64,000 nt of DNA from Sphingobacterium prati (GTDB lineage Bacteria; Bacteroidota; Bacteroidia; Sphingobacteriales; Sphingobacteriaceae), in contig NZ_JABJWY010000034.1 of NCBI RefSeq assembly GCF_013167215.1, positions 682,001 through 746,000 on the forward strand, written 5' to 3'. Position numbers and translations under genes: made by a program. A model generated the notes under the pieces. It was not told where the DNA came from and ran no database searches. It was given only the letters and a program-made list of their open reading frames with translations. Numbering within the stretch: position 1 is the first letter of the stretch; each line of letters begins with the position of its first letter. Below are positions 17,913-27,329 of the stretch, in pieces.

Positions 17913-18257
17913 CTATGTAAAAAGCTCGATTACCCGCTCGAGCGGCCGTCCGATAACAGCTTTGCCATCCTTAATAATGATTGGCCGTTCAATCAATATG
18001 GGATTTTGCAGCATCACATTAATCCACTGCTCGTCTGTCAAATGAAGATGTTGAAATTTTTCAAGGAATAAGGCTTCATTCTTTCGAATAAGCGCTAATG
18101 GTTTAAGTTCAAGTTTTAACAGGATTTCAATCAGTTCTACTTTACTGGGTACCTCGTCAAGATACTCCTGCACGTGCAGATCTAGCGCATGCTGTTTCAA
18201 AAAATCCAGGGCTGCACAGCTCTTACTACATTGTTTATAATGGTATATTTTAATCAT
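17913..18257 (-). CDS. ArsC/Spx-family thioredoxin-fold protein (arsenate reductase-like)
   Basis: A 114-residue protein of the ArsC family. The N-terminal YHYKQCSKSCAALDFL contains the catalytic Cys10 and a second cysteine at 14; the C-terminal LIERPIIIKDGKAVIGRP is the conserved arginine-bearing signature. Length matches glutaredoxin-dependent arsenate reductases (about 115). No ars transporter or ArsR gene is close, so arsenate as substrate is not certain, and YffB/Spx-like roles remain possible. It is divergent from the AraC gene; the 225-base gap should carry both promoters. Confidence 0.88.
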   Translation of the reverse strand: MIKIYHYKQCSKSCAALDFLKQHALDLHVQEYLDEVPSKVELIEILLKLELKPLALIRKNEALFLEKFQHLHLTDEQWINVMLQNPILIERPIIIKDGKAVIGRPLERVIELFT

Positions 18258-18451
18258 AATTGCTCGTTAATATCTTTTTAGATTCAAAAAAGGCTTCATA
18301 GTTGATCCAAAAATAGGAATAAGCTGGTGAAATTCGAAAAATTTCGCCAACTCAGCATCGACATTATTGTACAAATACACGATCCAGATATCGAACAGAT
18401 AAACATCAACATAAGCATAACATAGTAAAAATTGAACTGTAAATGACCATG

Positions 18452-18475
18452 AATTATAAAACGAATTTTATAATT
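18452..18475. promoter_or_regulatory. Inverted repeat upstream of AraC gene
   Basis: AATTATAAAA and TTTTATAATT (10-bp perfect arms, 4-base spacer) end 7 bases before the ATG of the AraC gene. The position suits an operator or autoregulatory site, or a leader hairpin that hides the start codon. Confidence 0.45.
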
Positions 18476-18482
18476 TAGTACT

Positions 18483-19391
18483 ATGAACTCAGCAGAAAGC
18501 GTAACAGACTTTTATAAAAGACAACCGGGCTTTGCTAAGCTAGACTTACCGCTCAATAATACGGGTTTTGGTCACTTCAACGTATTTAGCAGAGAATCCT
18601 GTACAGTAATCTCCCCTTATAACCGTCGTGATTTTTATAAAACCTCACTGATTATAGGTCGGGGCAAATTATACTATGCTGATAAATGGATACAAATCGA
18701 CCGCCCGGCCATGTTATTTGCTAATCCGGTCGTACCCTATGCCTGGGAACCGGAGTCTTCCGCCCAAGCAGGATGGTATTGTGTCTTTACGGAAGAGTTT
18801 ATTCAACATAGTGAACGCATAGAGAGTTTAAAGGATTCTCCTCTTTTCAAAATCGGGAGCAATCCTATTTACTTTCCAAATGCAGGGCAACTGGATGAAA
18901 TCTCAACAATTTTCAAAAAAATGATGTTGGAAATGCGATCAGACTATGCGCATAAAGACGATATCTTGCGCAGCTATCTGCATTTATTGATCCATGAGAC
19001 AATGAAATCGAGTCCTGCTCAAGAATTTGGCTCATATACAAACGCTTCCACGCGGGTATCCAGTCTTTTTTTGGAACTTCTGGAACGTCAATTTCCGGTA
19101 AATATAAGTAATACTGGTTTACAGTTGAAAAGTCCGGGGGACTATGCCCACGCACTTTCGGTACATATTAATCATCTAAATCGATCTGTTAAAGAAACAA
19201 CCGGCAAAACGACAAGTGCACATATCGCTGGCCGTATTGCACAGGAAGCCCGTGCACTGCTTTTACACACAAATTGGAATATCGCGGATATCGCCTATAG
19301 TCTAGGCTTTGAATACCCCTCTTACTTTACAAATTTTTTCAAAAAGCATACTGGAATGTCGCCAAACCAACTGCGGACAGCCACTGTTTGA
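18483..19391 (+). CDS. AraC family transcriptional regulator
   Basis: A 302-residue regulator with an N-terminal cupin-like sensing domain (residues about 20-160, including IIGRGKLYYADKWIQIDRPA) and a C-terminal double helix-turn-helix. The second HTH reads NWNIADIAYSLGFEYPSYFT and NFFKKHTGMSPNQLR, the standard AraC signature. It lies 82 bases upstream of the aldo/keto reductase gene on the same strand, a frequent pairing in Bacteroidota in which the regulator controls the reductase. The effector is unknown. A perfect inverted repeat just upstream may be its own operator. Confidence 0.95.
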   Translation: MNSAESVTDFYKRQPGFAKLDLPLNNTGFGHFNVFSRESCTVISPYNRRDFYKTSLIIGRGKLYYADKWIQIDRPAMLFANPVVPYAWEPESSAQAGWYCVFTEEFIQHSERIESLKDSPLFKIGSNPIYFPNAGQLDEISTIFKKMMLEMRSDYAHKDDILRSYLHLLIHETMKSSPAQEFGSYTNASTRVSSLFLELLERQFPVNISNTGLQLKSPGDYAHALSVHINHLNRSVKETTGKTTSAHIAGRIAQEARALLLHTNWNIADIAYSLGFEYPSYFTNFFKKHTGMSPNQLRTATV

Positions 19392-19473
19392 ATACTATAA
19401 TTATCTGTTTGATTGTTTTAAGCAAGGCACAGGATACCTTCCCTACTTTTGTATTAAACAAAATATAATCGTC

Positions 19474-20475
19474 ATGAAATATAGAAATCTTGGAACAACG
19501 AACGAACAGTTATCTGCTATTGGATTAGGTTGTATGGGAATGAGTTTTGCCTATGGACCTACAGACGAAAAAGAGAATATTACTACACTTGAAAGAGCTT
19601 TGGACCTCGGCATAAATTTCTGGGACACCGCAGATATGTATGGTAATGGTGCTAATGAGGAATTAATTTCAAAAGTGCTTGTACCCAATCGTGATAAAGT
19701 ATTTATTGCGACCAAATTTGGTTTTCGCTTCAAGGATGACAAAGCAGGACCAAGTGGCACAGCAAACACTTATTTTGACGGGTCACCGGCCTGGATAAAA
19801 ATAGCCGTAGAGAACAGCCTCCGACGCCTTCGTATCGATACTATAGACTTATATTATGCGCATCGAGTAGACCCTAATGTCCCTATCGAAGATACAGTTG
19901 GCGCGATGGCGGAATTGGTCAAAGAAGGTAAAGTAAGATATTTGGGACTCAGTGAGGCATCCCCAGCGTCAATCATTAAAGCTAATGCCATACATCCCAT
20001 TGCTGCTTTGCAAAGTGAGTATTCACTGCTTACACGTGATGTAGAAAAAGAAATACTACAAACTGTCCGTAATTTGGGTATCAGCTTAATTCCTTATTCG
20101 CCACTGGCCAGAGGTTTATTTTCTAATACCTTAAATTTAGATAGTCTGTCGGCGGATGACTTTAGAAGAACACTCCCCCGCAATCAGGGCGAACATGCGG
20201 AAAACAATGCGCGATTAGTCGCTGAGTTTGCCCGCTTGGCCCAGGACAAACAATGTTCACCGGTACAACTTGCATTGGCTTGGGTACTCGCTCAGGGAAA
20301 TGATATCATTCCTATTCCGGGCACAAAAAAAAGAAAGTATCTGGAAGAAAATGCAGGAGCCATAGACCTGAAGTTGTCCGATTCGGATTTAAATGCCATC
20401 GAAGAAATACTGAACAAATACCCAAATGTAGGCGCCCGTTATAGTGATGGTGCAATGGCACTCGTCAACAACTAA
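19474..20475 (+). CDS. Aldo/keto reductase
   Basis: A 333-residue NADPH-dependent oxidoreductase of the AKR superfamily (AKR13-like). The start is the ATG at 19474, which gives the family N-terminus MKYRNLGTTNEQLSAIGLGC; the frame is open upstream through the end of the AraC gene but that part is unrelated. Catalytic residues fall in FWDTADMYGNGANEELI (Asp, Tyr), IATKFGF (Lys) and YYAHRVDPN (His). The C-terminal IPIPGTKKRKYLEENAG binds NADPH phosphate. It reduces aldehydes or ketones in the cytoplasm; the natural substrate is not evident. A hairpin terminator follows. Confidence 0.95.
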   Translation: MKYRNLGTTNEQLSAIGLGCMGMSFAYGPTDEKENITTLERALDLGINFWDTADMYGNGANEELISKVLVPNRDKVFIATKFGFRFKDDKAGPSGTANTYFDGSPAWIKIAVENSLRRLRIDTIDLYYAHRVDPNVPIEDTVGAMAELVKEGKVRYLGLSEASPASIIKANAIHPIAALQSEYSLLTRDVEKEILQTVRNLGISLIPYSPLARGLFSNTLNLDSLSADDFRRTLPRNQGEHAENNARLVAEFARLAQDKQCSPVQLALAWVLAQGNDIIPIPGTKKRKYLEENAGAIDLKLSDSDLNAIEEILNKYPNVGARYSDGAMALVNN

Positions 20476-20496
20476 TACCGAATCGTTACCAAATAG

Positions 20497-20545
20497 GGAG
20501 TACAACAGGCAGTTTTCACGAATTCCTGTAGTACTCCGTATTTTC
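20497..20545. terminator. Hairpin terminator between convergent genes
   Basis: GGAGTAC/GTACTCC plus ACAGG/CCTGT arms (20497-20509 with 20525-20537) with one mismatch, followed by GTATTTTCTTT on the plus strand. It serves the aldo/keto reductase gene. Confidence 0.6.
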
Positions 20546-20601
20546 TTTGTCGAAATATCCCTACCCACTGTTTTAAAACTGTCTTATTTCTTCATTGTCA
20601 T

Positions 20602-22326
20602 TTAGCTCGCGTTGAGTGAAAAATAAAACGAACTTCCGGCACCGTATTCACTGTTTACCCCTATTATACCGCCCTGAGCTTCAATAAATTCTTTACTAAT
20701 ACTTAATCCCAGTCCAGTACCCCCTTTTTTGGATCCCGGGACACGGAAATAACGTTCGAAGATCTTGTCAAGGTACTTCGGTTCAATACCTTGTCCATGA
20801 TCCGTGACTGAAAATTGGATCGCCGATTCCTTTTTTTCAACCCGGATCTGAATACTGGCGTCTTCGTAGGAATAGCGTACCGCATTGGAAAGAAAATTTG
20901 TCAATACCCAAGCGGTTTTTTCACTGTCCGCTAAAACCGTATTTATGGATGGATCCATTTCCAATACAAACTTTATCCGCTTTTGATCCGCCGCAAACTG
21001 ATTTGCCATCACCGCGTAATCGATGATCGGTTGTACATCAGTCTCATGTAAGCTGATCTGAATAGCACCACTCTCTACCTGAGTCATATTCAGCAGTTCT
21101 CCGGTGATCTTAAGCAAGCGATCCGAATCATCTTTTATCCCATTTAACAGTCCAATTTGCTCGGGATTGAGGTGACCAATCTGTTCATTTCCCAATAGTT
21201 GAATGCCCATTTGAATCGCTGCGATAGGTGTTTTAAATTCGTGTGAAACCGTGCCAATAAAGTTTGTTTTTGCCAGATCAAGCTCTTTGAATGTGGTTAT
21301 ATTTTTCAAGATCACAACCTGTCCGATAAACGTCGGATTAGACTCCCCAGTAGGCAATATATTGATATCAATAATATCTTTTTCAAAATAGCTTTCCCTT
21401 CCATTTGCATAAATCTTAATAGGGCGCTTTTCCCGTTGATCCGATGCAAGAGCAAGATCTTTAAAAATATCCTTTATCAAATCATTTTCATTGGAAACTA
21501 TCCCTGCAGATCGTCCAATCAGCTGCTCCTTTTTCAGGGTTGTAATGTGGCTCGCTTCTTCGTTGGCGAAAATAATCTGTCCATATTCGTCAAGTCCAAT
21601 GACAGGATCATGCATATTATCAACAAGGGCCTCAATACGCTTTTTCTCTTTTAAGATTTTATCCAGCTTACTTTCTGAATACTCTTCAAGTTTCTCTGCC
21701 ATCGTATTGAAAGACTTAGCCAATTCCGAAAACTCTCCTGTATTTTGCAAATGCAAACGTTCTTTATAATTCTGACCAGCAATCTGTCGAATACTTCCGG
21801 TTAGTTTGGCAATTGGATCCGCAATATTCGATGGCAAATTGACAAGTAATATAAAAGCAATAATAAAACAAAGTGCCCCAGCAAAGGAAATGACCAAGAT
21901 AGCCTGTTCGGCGGTACGATCAGCTACTAGGCTTTTATCTGCAATTGCTGTCATATTTTGCTGCATTAGCAGCGTGATTTCCCTCCTTATCGCCGAAATG
22001 CCTCGTCCATCCTGGGGACTACTTTTTAGCAATTTAAAATGCTTGGCAATGACGTCAGTGGTCTGTTGTTCTCCGGGTTCGGTTACATTCTTTCGTTGTT
22101 GGTTAAGATTGTTTTCAAAACTAAAAAAAGCAGCGTGTTTTGTGGGCATATCCTCAAGTGCCAGCAACATATTCTTCGCGTAACGCAGTGTATTATAATT
22201 TGCGGTCAATATATTTCCGGTATCTTTCTTTAGCCTATACACATACCAACCGCTTAATGCGGCAAGCAGAAAGATCATAAGAAACAGGGAGCCTACCCCA
22301 AAAGTAAGTTTCGTTTTTATTTTCAT
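20602..22326 (-). CDS. Membrane histidine kinase at the end of the kdp operon
   Basis: A 574-residue sensor kinase. TM1 is about residues 8-30, a periplasmic stretch follows, TM2 about 142-164, then HAMP (165-220), PAS (about 228-345), HisKA with NFIGTVSHEFKTPIAA (phospho-acceptor His362) and HATPase with N481, DHGQGI and GGTGLGLSIS. All catalytic motifs look intact. Its place 53 bases after the KdpD sensor-domain gene suggests that the two form a split KdpD: the sensor half lacks a kinase, and this protein supplies one but has different membrane topology from E. coli KdpD. No response regulator follows; the next gene is convergent. Confidence 0.93.
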   Translation of the reverse strand: MKIKTKLTFGVGSLFLMIFLLAALSGWYVYRLKKDTGNILTANYNTLRYAKNMLLALEDMPTKHAAFFSFENNLNQQRKNVTEPGEQQTTDVIAKHFKLLKSSPQDGRGISAIRREITLLMQQNMTAIADKSLVADRTAEQAILVISFAGALCFIIAFILLVNLPSNIADPIAKLTGSIRQIAGQNYKERLHLQNTGEFSELAKSFNTMAEKLEEYSESKLDKILKEKKRIEALVDNMHDPVIGLDEYGQIIFANEEASHITTLKKEQLIGRSAGIVSNENDLIKDIFKDLALASDQREKRPIKIYANGRESYFEKDIIDINILPTGESNPTFIGQVVILKNITTFKELDLAKTNFIGTVSHEFKTPIAAIQMGIQLLGNEQIGHLNPEQIGLLNGIKDDSDRLLKITGELLNMTQVESGAIQISLHETDVQPIIDYAVMANQFAADQKRIKFVLEMDPSINTVLADSEKTAWVLTNFLSNAVRYSYEDASIQIRVEKKESAIQFSVTDHGQGIEPKYLDKIFERYFRVPGSKKGGTGLGLSISKEFIEAQGGIIGVNSEYGAGSSFYFSLNAS

Positions 22327-22379
22327 TTGTTTTTGTCAGTTAACTTATCCCCCTAACATACGTGCAATATATCACTGTT

Positions 22380-23513
22380 TTACGACAATATAATAAGGTC
22401 AATATCTTTCTTTGACAATTGCGCCAATAACCTACGAAAAGTATCAGTTGACAATAAAACTCTGAATAGAGACAACCTTGGTTTGCCGATACATACGGTA
22501 GTAATATGACGTTGCTCACATAAGGCTAATATTTCATTCGCTACATTGCGTGCTTCGATCTTAACTATTTCTCCGCCCAGTTCTGTCGCCAATTTAAAAT
22601 TATTGATCAAATGTCGCTGCTTGTTCAGGGCAATCCTATCCCCACGTTCTGCGGGCATCTGAACGTATAATACCAACCAGCTACTGTTATAATAACCAGC
22701 CAGACGGGCAGTCTTTCGGATGACATTTTTAGCCTTCACCTCATTAGAGCTGATACACGCAAGAAAACGTTCTTTGCGTGTCCAACGTTGCGGTTGAACT
22801 TCAATTTCTACTTTGCGCTGTACCTGTGAAGCCACTTCCTTTAAAGCCATTTCCCGTAACTGGAGAATATGCTCACTTTTAAAGAAATTCTGTAACGCCG
22901 CCTGAATTTTTGATGACTCGTAGATCTTACCATCTTTTAAACGGGTGATAAGCTCTTCCGCAGTAAGGTCTATATTGACAACTTCATCAGCCGAATCCAC
23001 CACGCTATCGGGTACTCGTTCTTTCACTTCTACCCCTGTAATTGCCTTTACTTCCTCATTGAGGCTTTCAATATGTTGAATATTGAGCGCACTAATTACA
23101 TTTATACCCGCATCAAGAATCTCCAGAACATCCTGCCAACGTTTCGTATTTTTACTTCCTTCAATATTTGTATGTGCCAGTTCGTCAATGATTACTACTT
23201 CGGGGTGAATGTTCAGCACAGCGTTTACATCCAGTTCCTCCAATTGTTTTCCTTTGTAGAAAAGGTTACGCCTTGCAATGAAAGGAATCCCTTCAAGCAG
23301 CTCGTGTGTCTCTTTGCGGTTATGTGTTTCGACGTAACCAATCCTTACATCAATTCCGCTATGCAGTAGGTTATGTGCATCTTGCAACATACGATAGGTT
23401 TTCCCGACACCGGCACTCATACCAATATAGAGCTTGAATCTACCCCTTCTTGATTTCTTGATCAGATCCAGAAAATGTTCCGCGCTTTTTCTTTCTTCCA
23501 TTTTACCTATCAT
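22380..23513 (-). CDS. kdpD: KdpD N-terminal sensor domain plus UspA domain, no kinase
   Basis: A 377-residue soluble protein equal to the N-terminal cytoplasmic part of KdpD. GMSAGVGKTYRML (Walker A, residues 31-43) and VVIIDELAHTN (Walker B) mark the KdpD ATP-binding domain (residues about 18-220); a UspA-like domain follows (RFLACISSNEVKAKNVIRKT to the end). The four TM helices and the kinase of full-length KdpD (about 890 residues in E. coli) are absent; the gene stops and a separate kinase gene follows. This split form occurs in Bacteroidota. Start: a GTG at 23522 is possible, but the ATG at 23513 has AAGG about ten bases before it and is preferred. Confidence 0.93.
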   Translation of the reverse strand: MIGKMEERKSAEHFLDLIKKSRRGRFKLYIGMSAGVGKTYRMLQDAHNLLHSGIDVRIGYVETHNRKETHELLEGIPFIARRNLFYKGKQLEELDVNAVLNIHPEVVIIDELAHTNIEGSKNTKRWQDVLEILDAGINVISALNIQHIESLNEEVKAITGVEVKERVPDSVVDSADEVVNIDLTAEELITRLKDGKIYESSKIQAALQNFFKSEHILQLREMALKEVASQVQRKVEIEVQPQRWTRKERFLACISSNEVKAKNVIRKTARLAGYYNSSWLVLYVQMPAERGDRIALNKQRHLINNFKLATELGGEIVKIEARNVANEILALCEQRHITTVCIGKPRLSLFRVLLSTDTFRRLLAQLSKKDIDLIILS

Positions 23514-23564
23514 TTCGCTCACCTTGCTGTTGAATCAACGTACAACAGCAAGGTTTGTTTTTAA

Positions 23565-24653
23565 TTAGAAACTAACAGCTAGCGCCATCACGGCAGTTGT
23601 GCTATTTTTTACCAGATTATTTTTTCGGTCGAGGAAAATAGCTTCCTTATTTGATAGATTACGTAATTCCGTCCGCCAAAGTACATTCGGGAGGATTGCA
23701 TAATCAGCATTGATTGAATAGCCAAATGTCTGGAAACCATTTTTGGCTTCGGTTGAAATAATGACTCCTTTCTTGTCCTGATAATATTCGCCTCTAACGG
23801 TAAGACTAAATTTATCAGAGCCTGTATAACGTGCAATCAACACCGGCGTATACCACAGATTATAGCTGCTGCTTCCTTTTTCTTTTTGCTCGGCGCCTAT
23901 GTCAAAACCAGCTGTAACGCCAAACTCTCTATTTAACTGGTAAATGACATATAGATTATGGAAATAGCGCATCTGTCTGACGCTATCTGCTTTATCACTG
24001 CCGATAAAAGACCCGCTGTTGATCGTTAAGTTATCAGTTGGTTTATAGACAAGCTGATGTCCAAAGGCAGGTAAACTATTGCCATCAACCCGCTGTATAC
24101 GTTGCCAACCGTTGAGTACAAGCCCACTAAGGAATAATTTTCCCGACGCGGATGTGTATGATACTTTTGCACCAGTTTCAAAATATGGCGAGTTATCAGC
24201 GAAAAGGCTCCTGGTCAATGTCCAATTGTCTTTTCCGATGGCACTTTCGAACCCCAAATGAGAGGAAAAAATACCCGCATCGATCCATAAATTGTGTCTC
24301 TTTGAAATACGTACACCGACATTGGCCTCATAGATATTTTTCAATACTTCTGGCTCAGCAGCGTAATTGGCATTCATGTAAGTACCTGTCGCCAGAGCAA
24401 CAGTCGCACGTGTATTTTCAGTGCCATAAGTTGCTTTTAGCAATGCCATATTAATATTCACTTCATTATTTCTGTTGTGACTGTAAACAAAAGCAGGACG
24501 TGTGTTGGCAATGGGATTGTTGAAATCCCGCATATAATAGGCTTCAACATATCCATTAATGGAAACTGTCTTATTCTGAATTGTATCTTCCTGTGCAAAT
24601 ATGGTTATCGTTGATCCTAACATAAGGCAGGCCAACAAGGCTAATTTTTTCAT
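23565..24653 (-). CDS. OmpL-like outer-membrane porin (BBP2 family)
   Basis: A 362-residue outer-membrane beta-barrel with signal peptide MKKLALLACLMLGSTITIFA. The barrel begins VSINGYVEAYYMRDFNNP, and alternating strands continue to a terminal Phe (MALAVSF), the usual barrel-assembly signal. The pattern matches putative beta-barrel porin-2 (BBP2), often placed inside kdp operons of Bacteroidota. A natural role is to let potassium cross the outer membrane to reach KdpFABC. It lies between kdpC (56 bases upstream) and the KdpD sensor gene (42 bases downstream). Confidence 0.88.
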   Translation of the reverse strand: MKKLALLACLMLGSTITIFAQEDTIQNKTVSINGYVEAYYMRDFNNPIANTRPAFVYSHNRNNEVNINMALLKATYGTENTRATVALATGTYMNANYAAEPEVLKNIYEANVGVRISKRHNLWIDAGIFSSHLGFESAIGKDNWTLTRSLFADNSPYFETGAKVSYTSASGKLFLSGLVLNGWQRIQRVDGNSLPAFGHQLVYKPTDNLTINSGSFIGSDKADSVRQMRYFHNLYVIYQLNREFGVTAGFDIGAEQKEKGSSSYNLWYTPVLIARYTGSDKFSLTVRGEYYQDKKGVIISTEAKNGFQTFGYSINADYAILPNVLWRTELRNLSNKEAIFLDRKNNLVKNSTTAVMALAVSF

Positions 24654-24709
24654 CTATTTTAATTTATTTGATCGTCATTTATTGTCTTCGTATCGTCAGG
24701 CCTCCACAT

Positions 24710-25276
24710 TTATTTTTCAGTCATCTGATCCAAGGCAATATTCAGTTCAAGTACGTTTATTTTTTCAGGTCCAAACATACCCACAATTGGTTTTTGCACA
24801 TGTGCATCCACTAGTGACTGTAAACTATTTGCATCTATCGCTCTTGCTTTGGCAATACGTGCAACTTGGATTTTGGCTGCGGCTACGGATATATCGGGAT
24901 CCAGTCCACTACCGCTTGCTGTGACAAGATCTACAGGCACCTGCCCTCTTGACACTCCTGGATTATCCTTTAAAAATGTATCAATACGGGCTTTTACTTC
25001 TGTCAGATATTCCGGATTGGAAGGACCTTTATTGCTCCCTCCCGATCCGGCAGCATTGTACGCTACAGCTGATGGTCGCGACCAGAAATAAGCTTCATCA
25101 GTAAAAGACTGACCGATATTTTTATAATATTTCTGATCATGATAGCTTATAACCGCTCCCTTTCCGTGATTGGGTGCCAGTTGTGCGATTGCCCAGACAA
25201 CAGCTGGATAGATGACTGCAAGCAGCAACAAAAGCACCACTGTGATCTTGATAGCGGGATAGATATGTGTTTTCAT
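24710..25276 (-). CDS. kdpC: Potassium-transporting ATPase subunit C
   Basis: A 188-residue single-pass membrane protein. The N-terminal TM helix (about residues 8-32) is followed by a periplasmic domain with the family motifs FWSRPSAVAYNAAGSGGSN, GLDPDISVAAAKIQVARIAK and the C-terminal LELNIALDQ. Length matches E. coli KdpC (190). It stabilises the KdpFABC complex in the inner membrane. It is 21 bases downstream of kdpB in the operon. Confidence 0.97.
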   Translation of the reverse strand: MKTHIYPAIKITVVLLLLLAVIYPAVVWAIAQLAPNHGKGAVISYHDQKYYKNIGQSFTDEAYFWSRPSAVAYNAAGSGGSNKGPSNPEYLTEVKARIDTFLKDNPGVSRGQVPVDLVTASGSGLDPDISVAAAKIQVARIAKARAIDANSLQSLVDAHVQKPIVGMFGPEKINVLELNIALDQMTEK

Positions 25277-25297
25277 GTTAATTTTATAAATGATATT

Positions 25298-27307
25298 TTA
25301 GATAAATAGGGCGATCAATAGATCGATCGCTTTAATTCCGATAAAAGGTACGAGGATGCCCCCCACACCAAATACAAGTAAATTTCTGCGCAACAGCGCA
25401 CTTGCACCAATAGGTTTATAGGTGACGCCTTTCAATGCCAATGGAATCAATAATGGGATAATGATCGCATTGAAGATCACTGCCGAGAGAATAGCGCTCT
25501 GAGGGCTATTCAAATGCATAATATTTAATCCTTGTAGTGCGGGAATTGCCGTGATAAACAACGCTGGGATAATGGCAAAGTACTTGGCGACATCGTTGGC
25601 AATACTGAAAGTGGTCAGCGTACCACGGGTCATCAATAATTGTTTTCCTATTTCCACTACTTCAATCAATTTCGTAGGGTCATTGTCCAGGTCTACCATG
25701 TTTCCCGCTTCTTTGGCGGCCTGGGTACCACTATTCATTGCTACACCTACATCTGCCTGTGCAAGAGCTGGTGCATCATTGGTACCATCCCCCATCATGG
25801 CAACCAATCGTCCATCTGCCTGCTCTTTCTTGATATAATTCATTTTATCTTCAGGCTTGGCTTCGGCAATAAAGTCATCCACACCTGCTTTGTCAGCGAT
25901 ATATTTTGCAGTCAGCGGGTTATCGCCGGTTACCATCACGGTCTTAATCCCCATTTTGCGCAGTCTTTCAAAACGCTCCTGAATACCGGGTTTAATCACA
26001 TCCTGTAATTCGATCACACCAAGCACATGTTCATTCTCGGCCACGACCAATGGTGTCCCCCCATTTTGCGAGATGATCTTCACCCGTTCGTCTGTCTCAA
26101 TGGGAAACGAATTCCCTGCCTTGGTCACGATATTACGTATCGCATCTGTCGCTCCCTTGCGGATACGTGTACCGTCAAAGTCTACCCCAGAGCTGCGTGT
26201 TTCAGCAGTGAACTTGATAAATACAGGTTCCTGAATGCCGTAAGTTGCAGGTTTTACTGCCGCCAATTCGACAATGGATTTTCCTTCTGGAGTTTCGTCA
26301 GACATGGAACTTAAAACGGCGGCACGCACCAAACTGTCCATTTCAACCGTATCTGCAGGATAAAAATTGGTCGCCTTCCGGTTTCCTATCGTAATCGTTC
26401 CTGTTTTGTCAAGGAGCAATACATCAATATCGCCTGCCGTTTCGACGGCCTTACCGCTTTTTGTGATGACATTCGCACGCAATGCCCTATCCATTCCGGC
26501 GATACCAATAGCAGACAATAGGCCTCCAATAGTCGTTGGTATCAAACACACAAAAAGTGATATAAAAGAAGCGATCGTGATACCTACATTGGCATAGTCA
26601 GCAAAGGGCTTTAGGGTAACAGTCACAATAATAAAAACAAGTGTGAACCCTGCTAAAAGTATCGTCAACGCAATTTCATTCGGCGTTTTCTGGCGACTGG
26701 CACCTTCAACCAAAGCGATCATCTTATCCAGAAAGCTTTCGCCTGGTTCAGTCGTAACCTGCACGACAATTCTGTCGGATAATACCTTCGTACCTCCGGT
26801 AACAGAACTTTTGTCGCCACCGGCTTCACGGATGACAGGAGCAGATTCCCCGGTGATGGCACTTTCGTCTATCGTCGCCAATCCTGCTATAATTTCGCCA
26901 TCAAGTGGTATGATATCTCCTGCTTCACACACAAAGACATCATTCTTTTTTAACGCTGCAGAGGAAACTATCCGACCATCCTGTAGTTTAGCTGGTGTCT
27001 CCTCACGGGTTTTGCGAAGACTATCCGCCTGTGCTTTTCCGCGGGCTTCGGCTATCGCTTCCGCAAAATTCCCAAAAAGCAAGGTGAGGAACAGAATGAC
27101 AAAGACAGTGAAATTGTACCCAAGGGCGCCCTGCGAGGTTTCCCCGGTCATTATCCAAACACAAACTGCGGCCATAATCAGCGTTCCGATTTCAACCGTG
27201 AACATCACTGGATTGCGGAACATTACCTTCGGATTTAGTTTCACGAAAGATTGTTTTAACGCTTGTTGTACAAGTTCTTTCTGAAACAATGTTTGTTGAT
27301 TGCTCAT
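25298..27307 (-). CDS. kdpB: Potassium-transporting P-type ATPase subunit B
   Basis: A 669-residue P-type ATPase. The phosphorylation site is DKTGT with Asp300; the actuator loop is TGES (152-155, Ser155 being the residue that is phosphorylated for inhibition in E. coli KdpB); the hinge is [20 protein letters not shown]. Seven TM segments are expected and can be traced. It powers high-affinity potassium uptake together with KdpA. The gene starts 22 bases after kdpA and looks intact. Confidence 0.98.
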   Translation of the reverse strand: MSNQQTLFQKELVQQALKQSFVKLNPKVMFRNPVMFTVEIGTLIMAAVCVWIMTGETSQGALGYNFTVFVILFLTLLFGNFAEAIAEARGKAQADSLRKTREETPAKLQDGRIVSSAALKKNDVFVCEAGDIIPLDGEIIAGLATIDESAITGESAPVIREAGGDKSSVTGGTKVLSDRIVVQVTTEPGESFLDKMIALVEGASRQKTPNEIALTILLAGFTLVFIIVTVTLKPFADYANVGITIASFISLFVCLIPTTIGGLLSAIGIAGMDRALRANVITKSGKAVETAGDIDVLLLDKTGTITIGNRKATNFYPADTVEMDSLVRAAVLSSMSDETPEGKSIVELAAVKPATYGIQEPVFIKFTAETRSSGVDFDGTRIRKGATDAIRNIVTKAGNSFPIETDERVKIISQNGGTPLVVAENEHVLGVIELQDVIKPGIQERFERLRKMGIKTVMVTGDNPLTAKYIADKAGVDDFIAEAKPEDKMNYIKKEQADGRLVAMMGDGTNDAPALAQADVGVAMNSGTQAAKEAGNMVDLDNDPTKLIEVVEIGKQLLMTRGTLTTFSIANDVAKYFAIIPALFITAIPALQGLNIMHLNSPQSAILSAVIFNAIIIPLLIPLALKGVTYKPIGASALLRRNLLVFGVGGILVPFIGIKAIDLLIALFI

Positions 27308-27329
27308 TTCTAAAATTTTATTATTTTAA

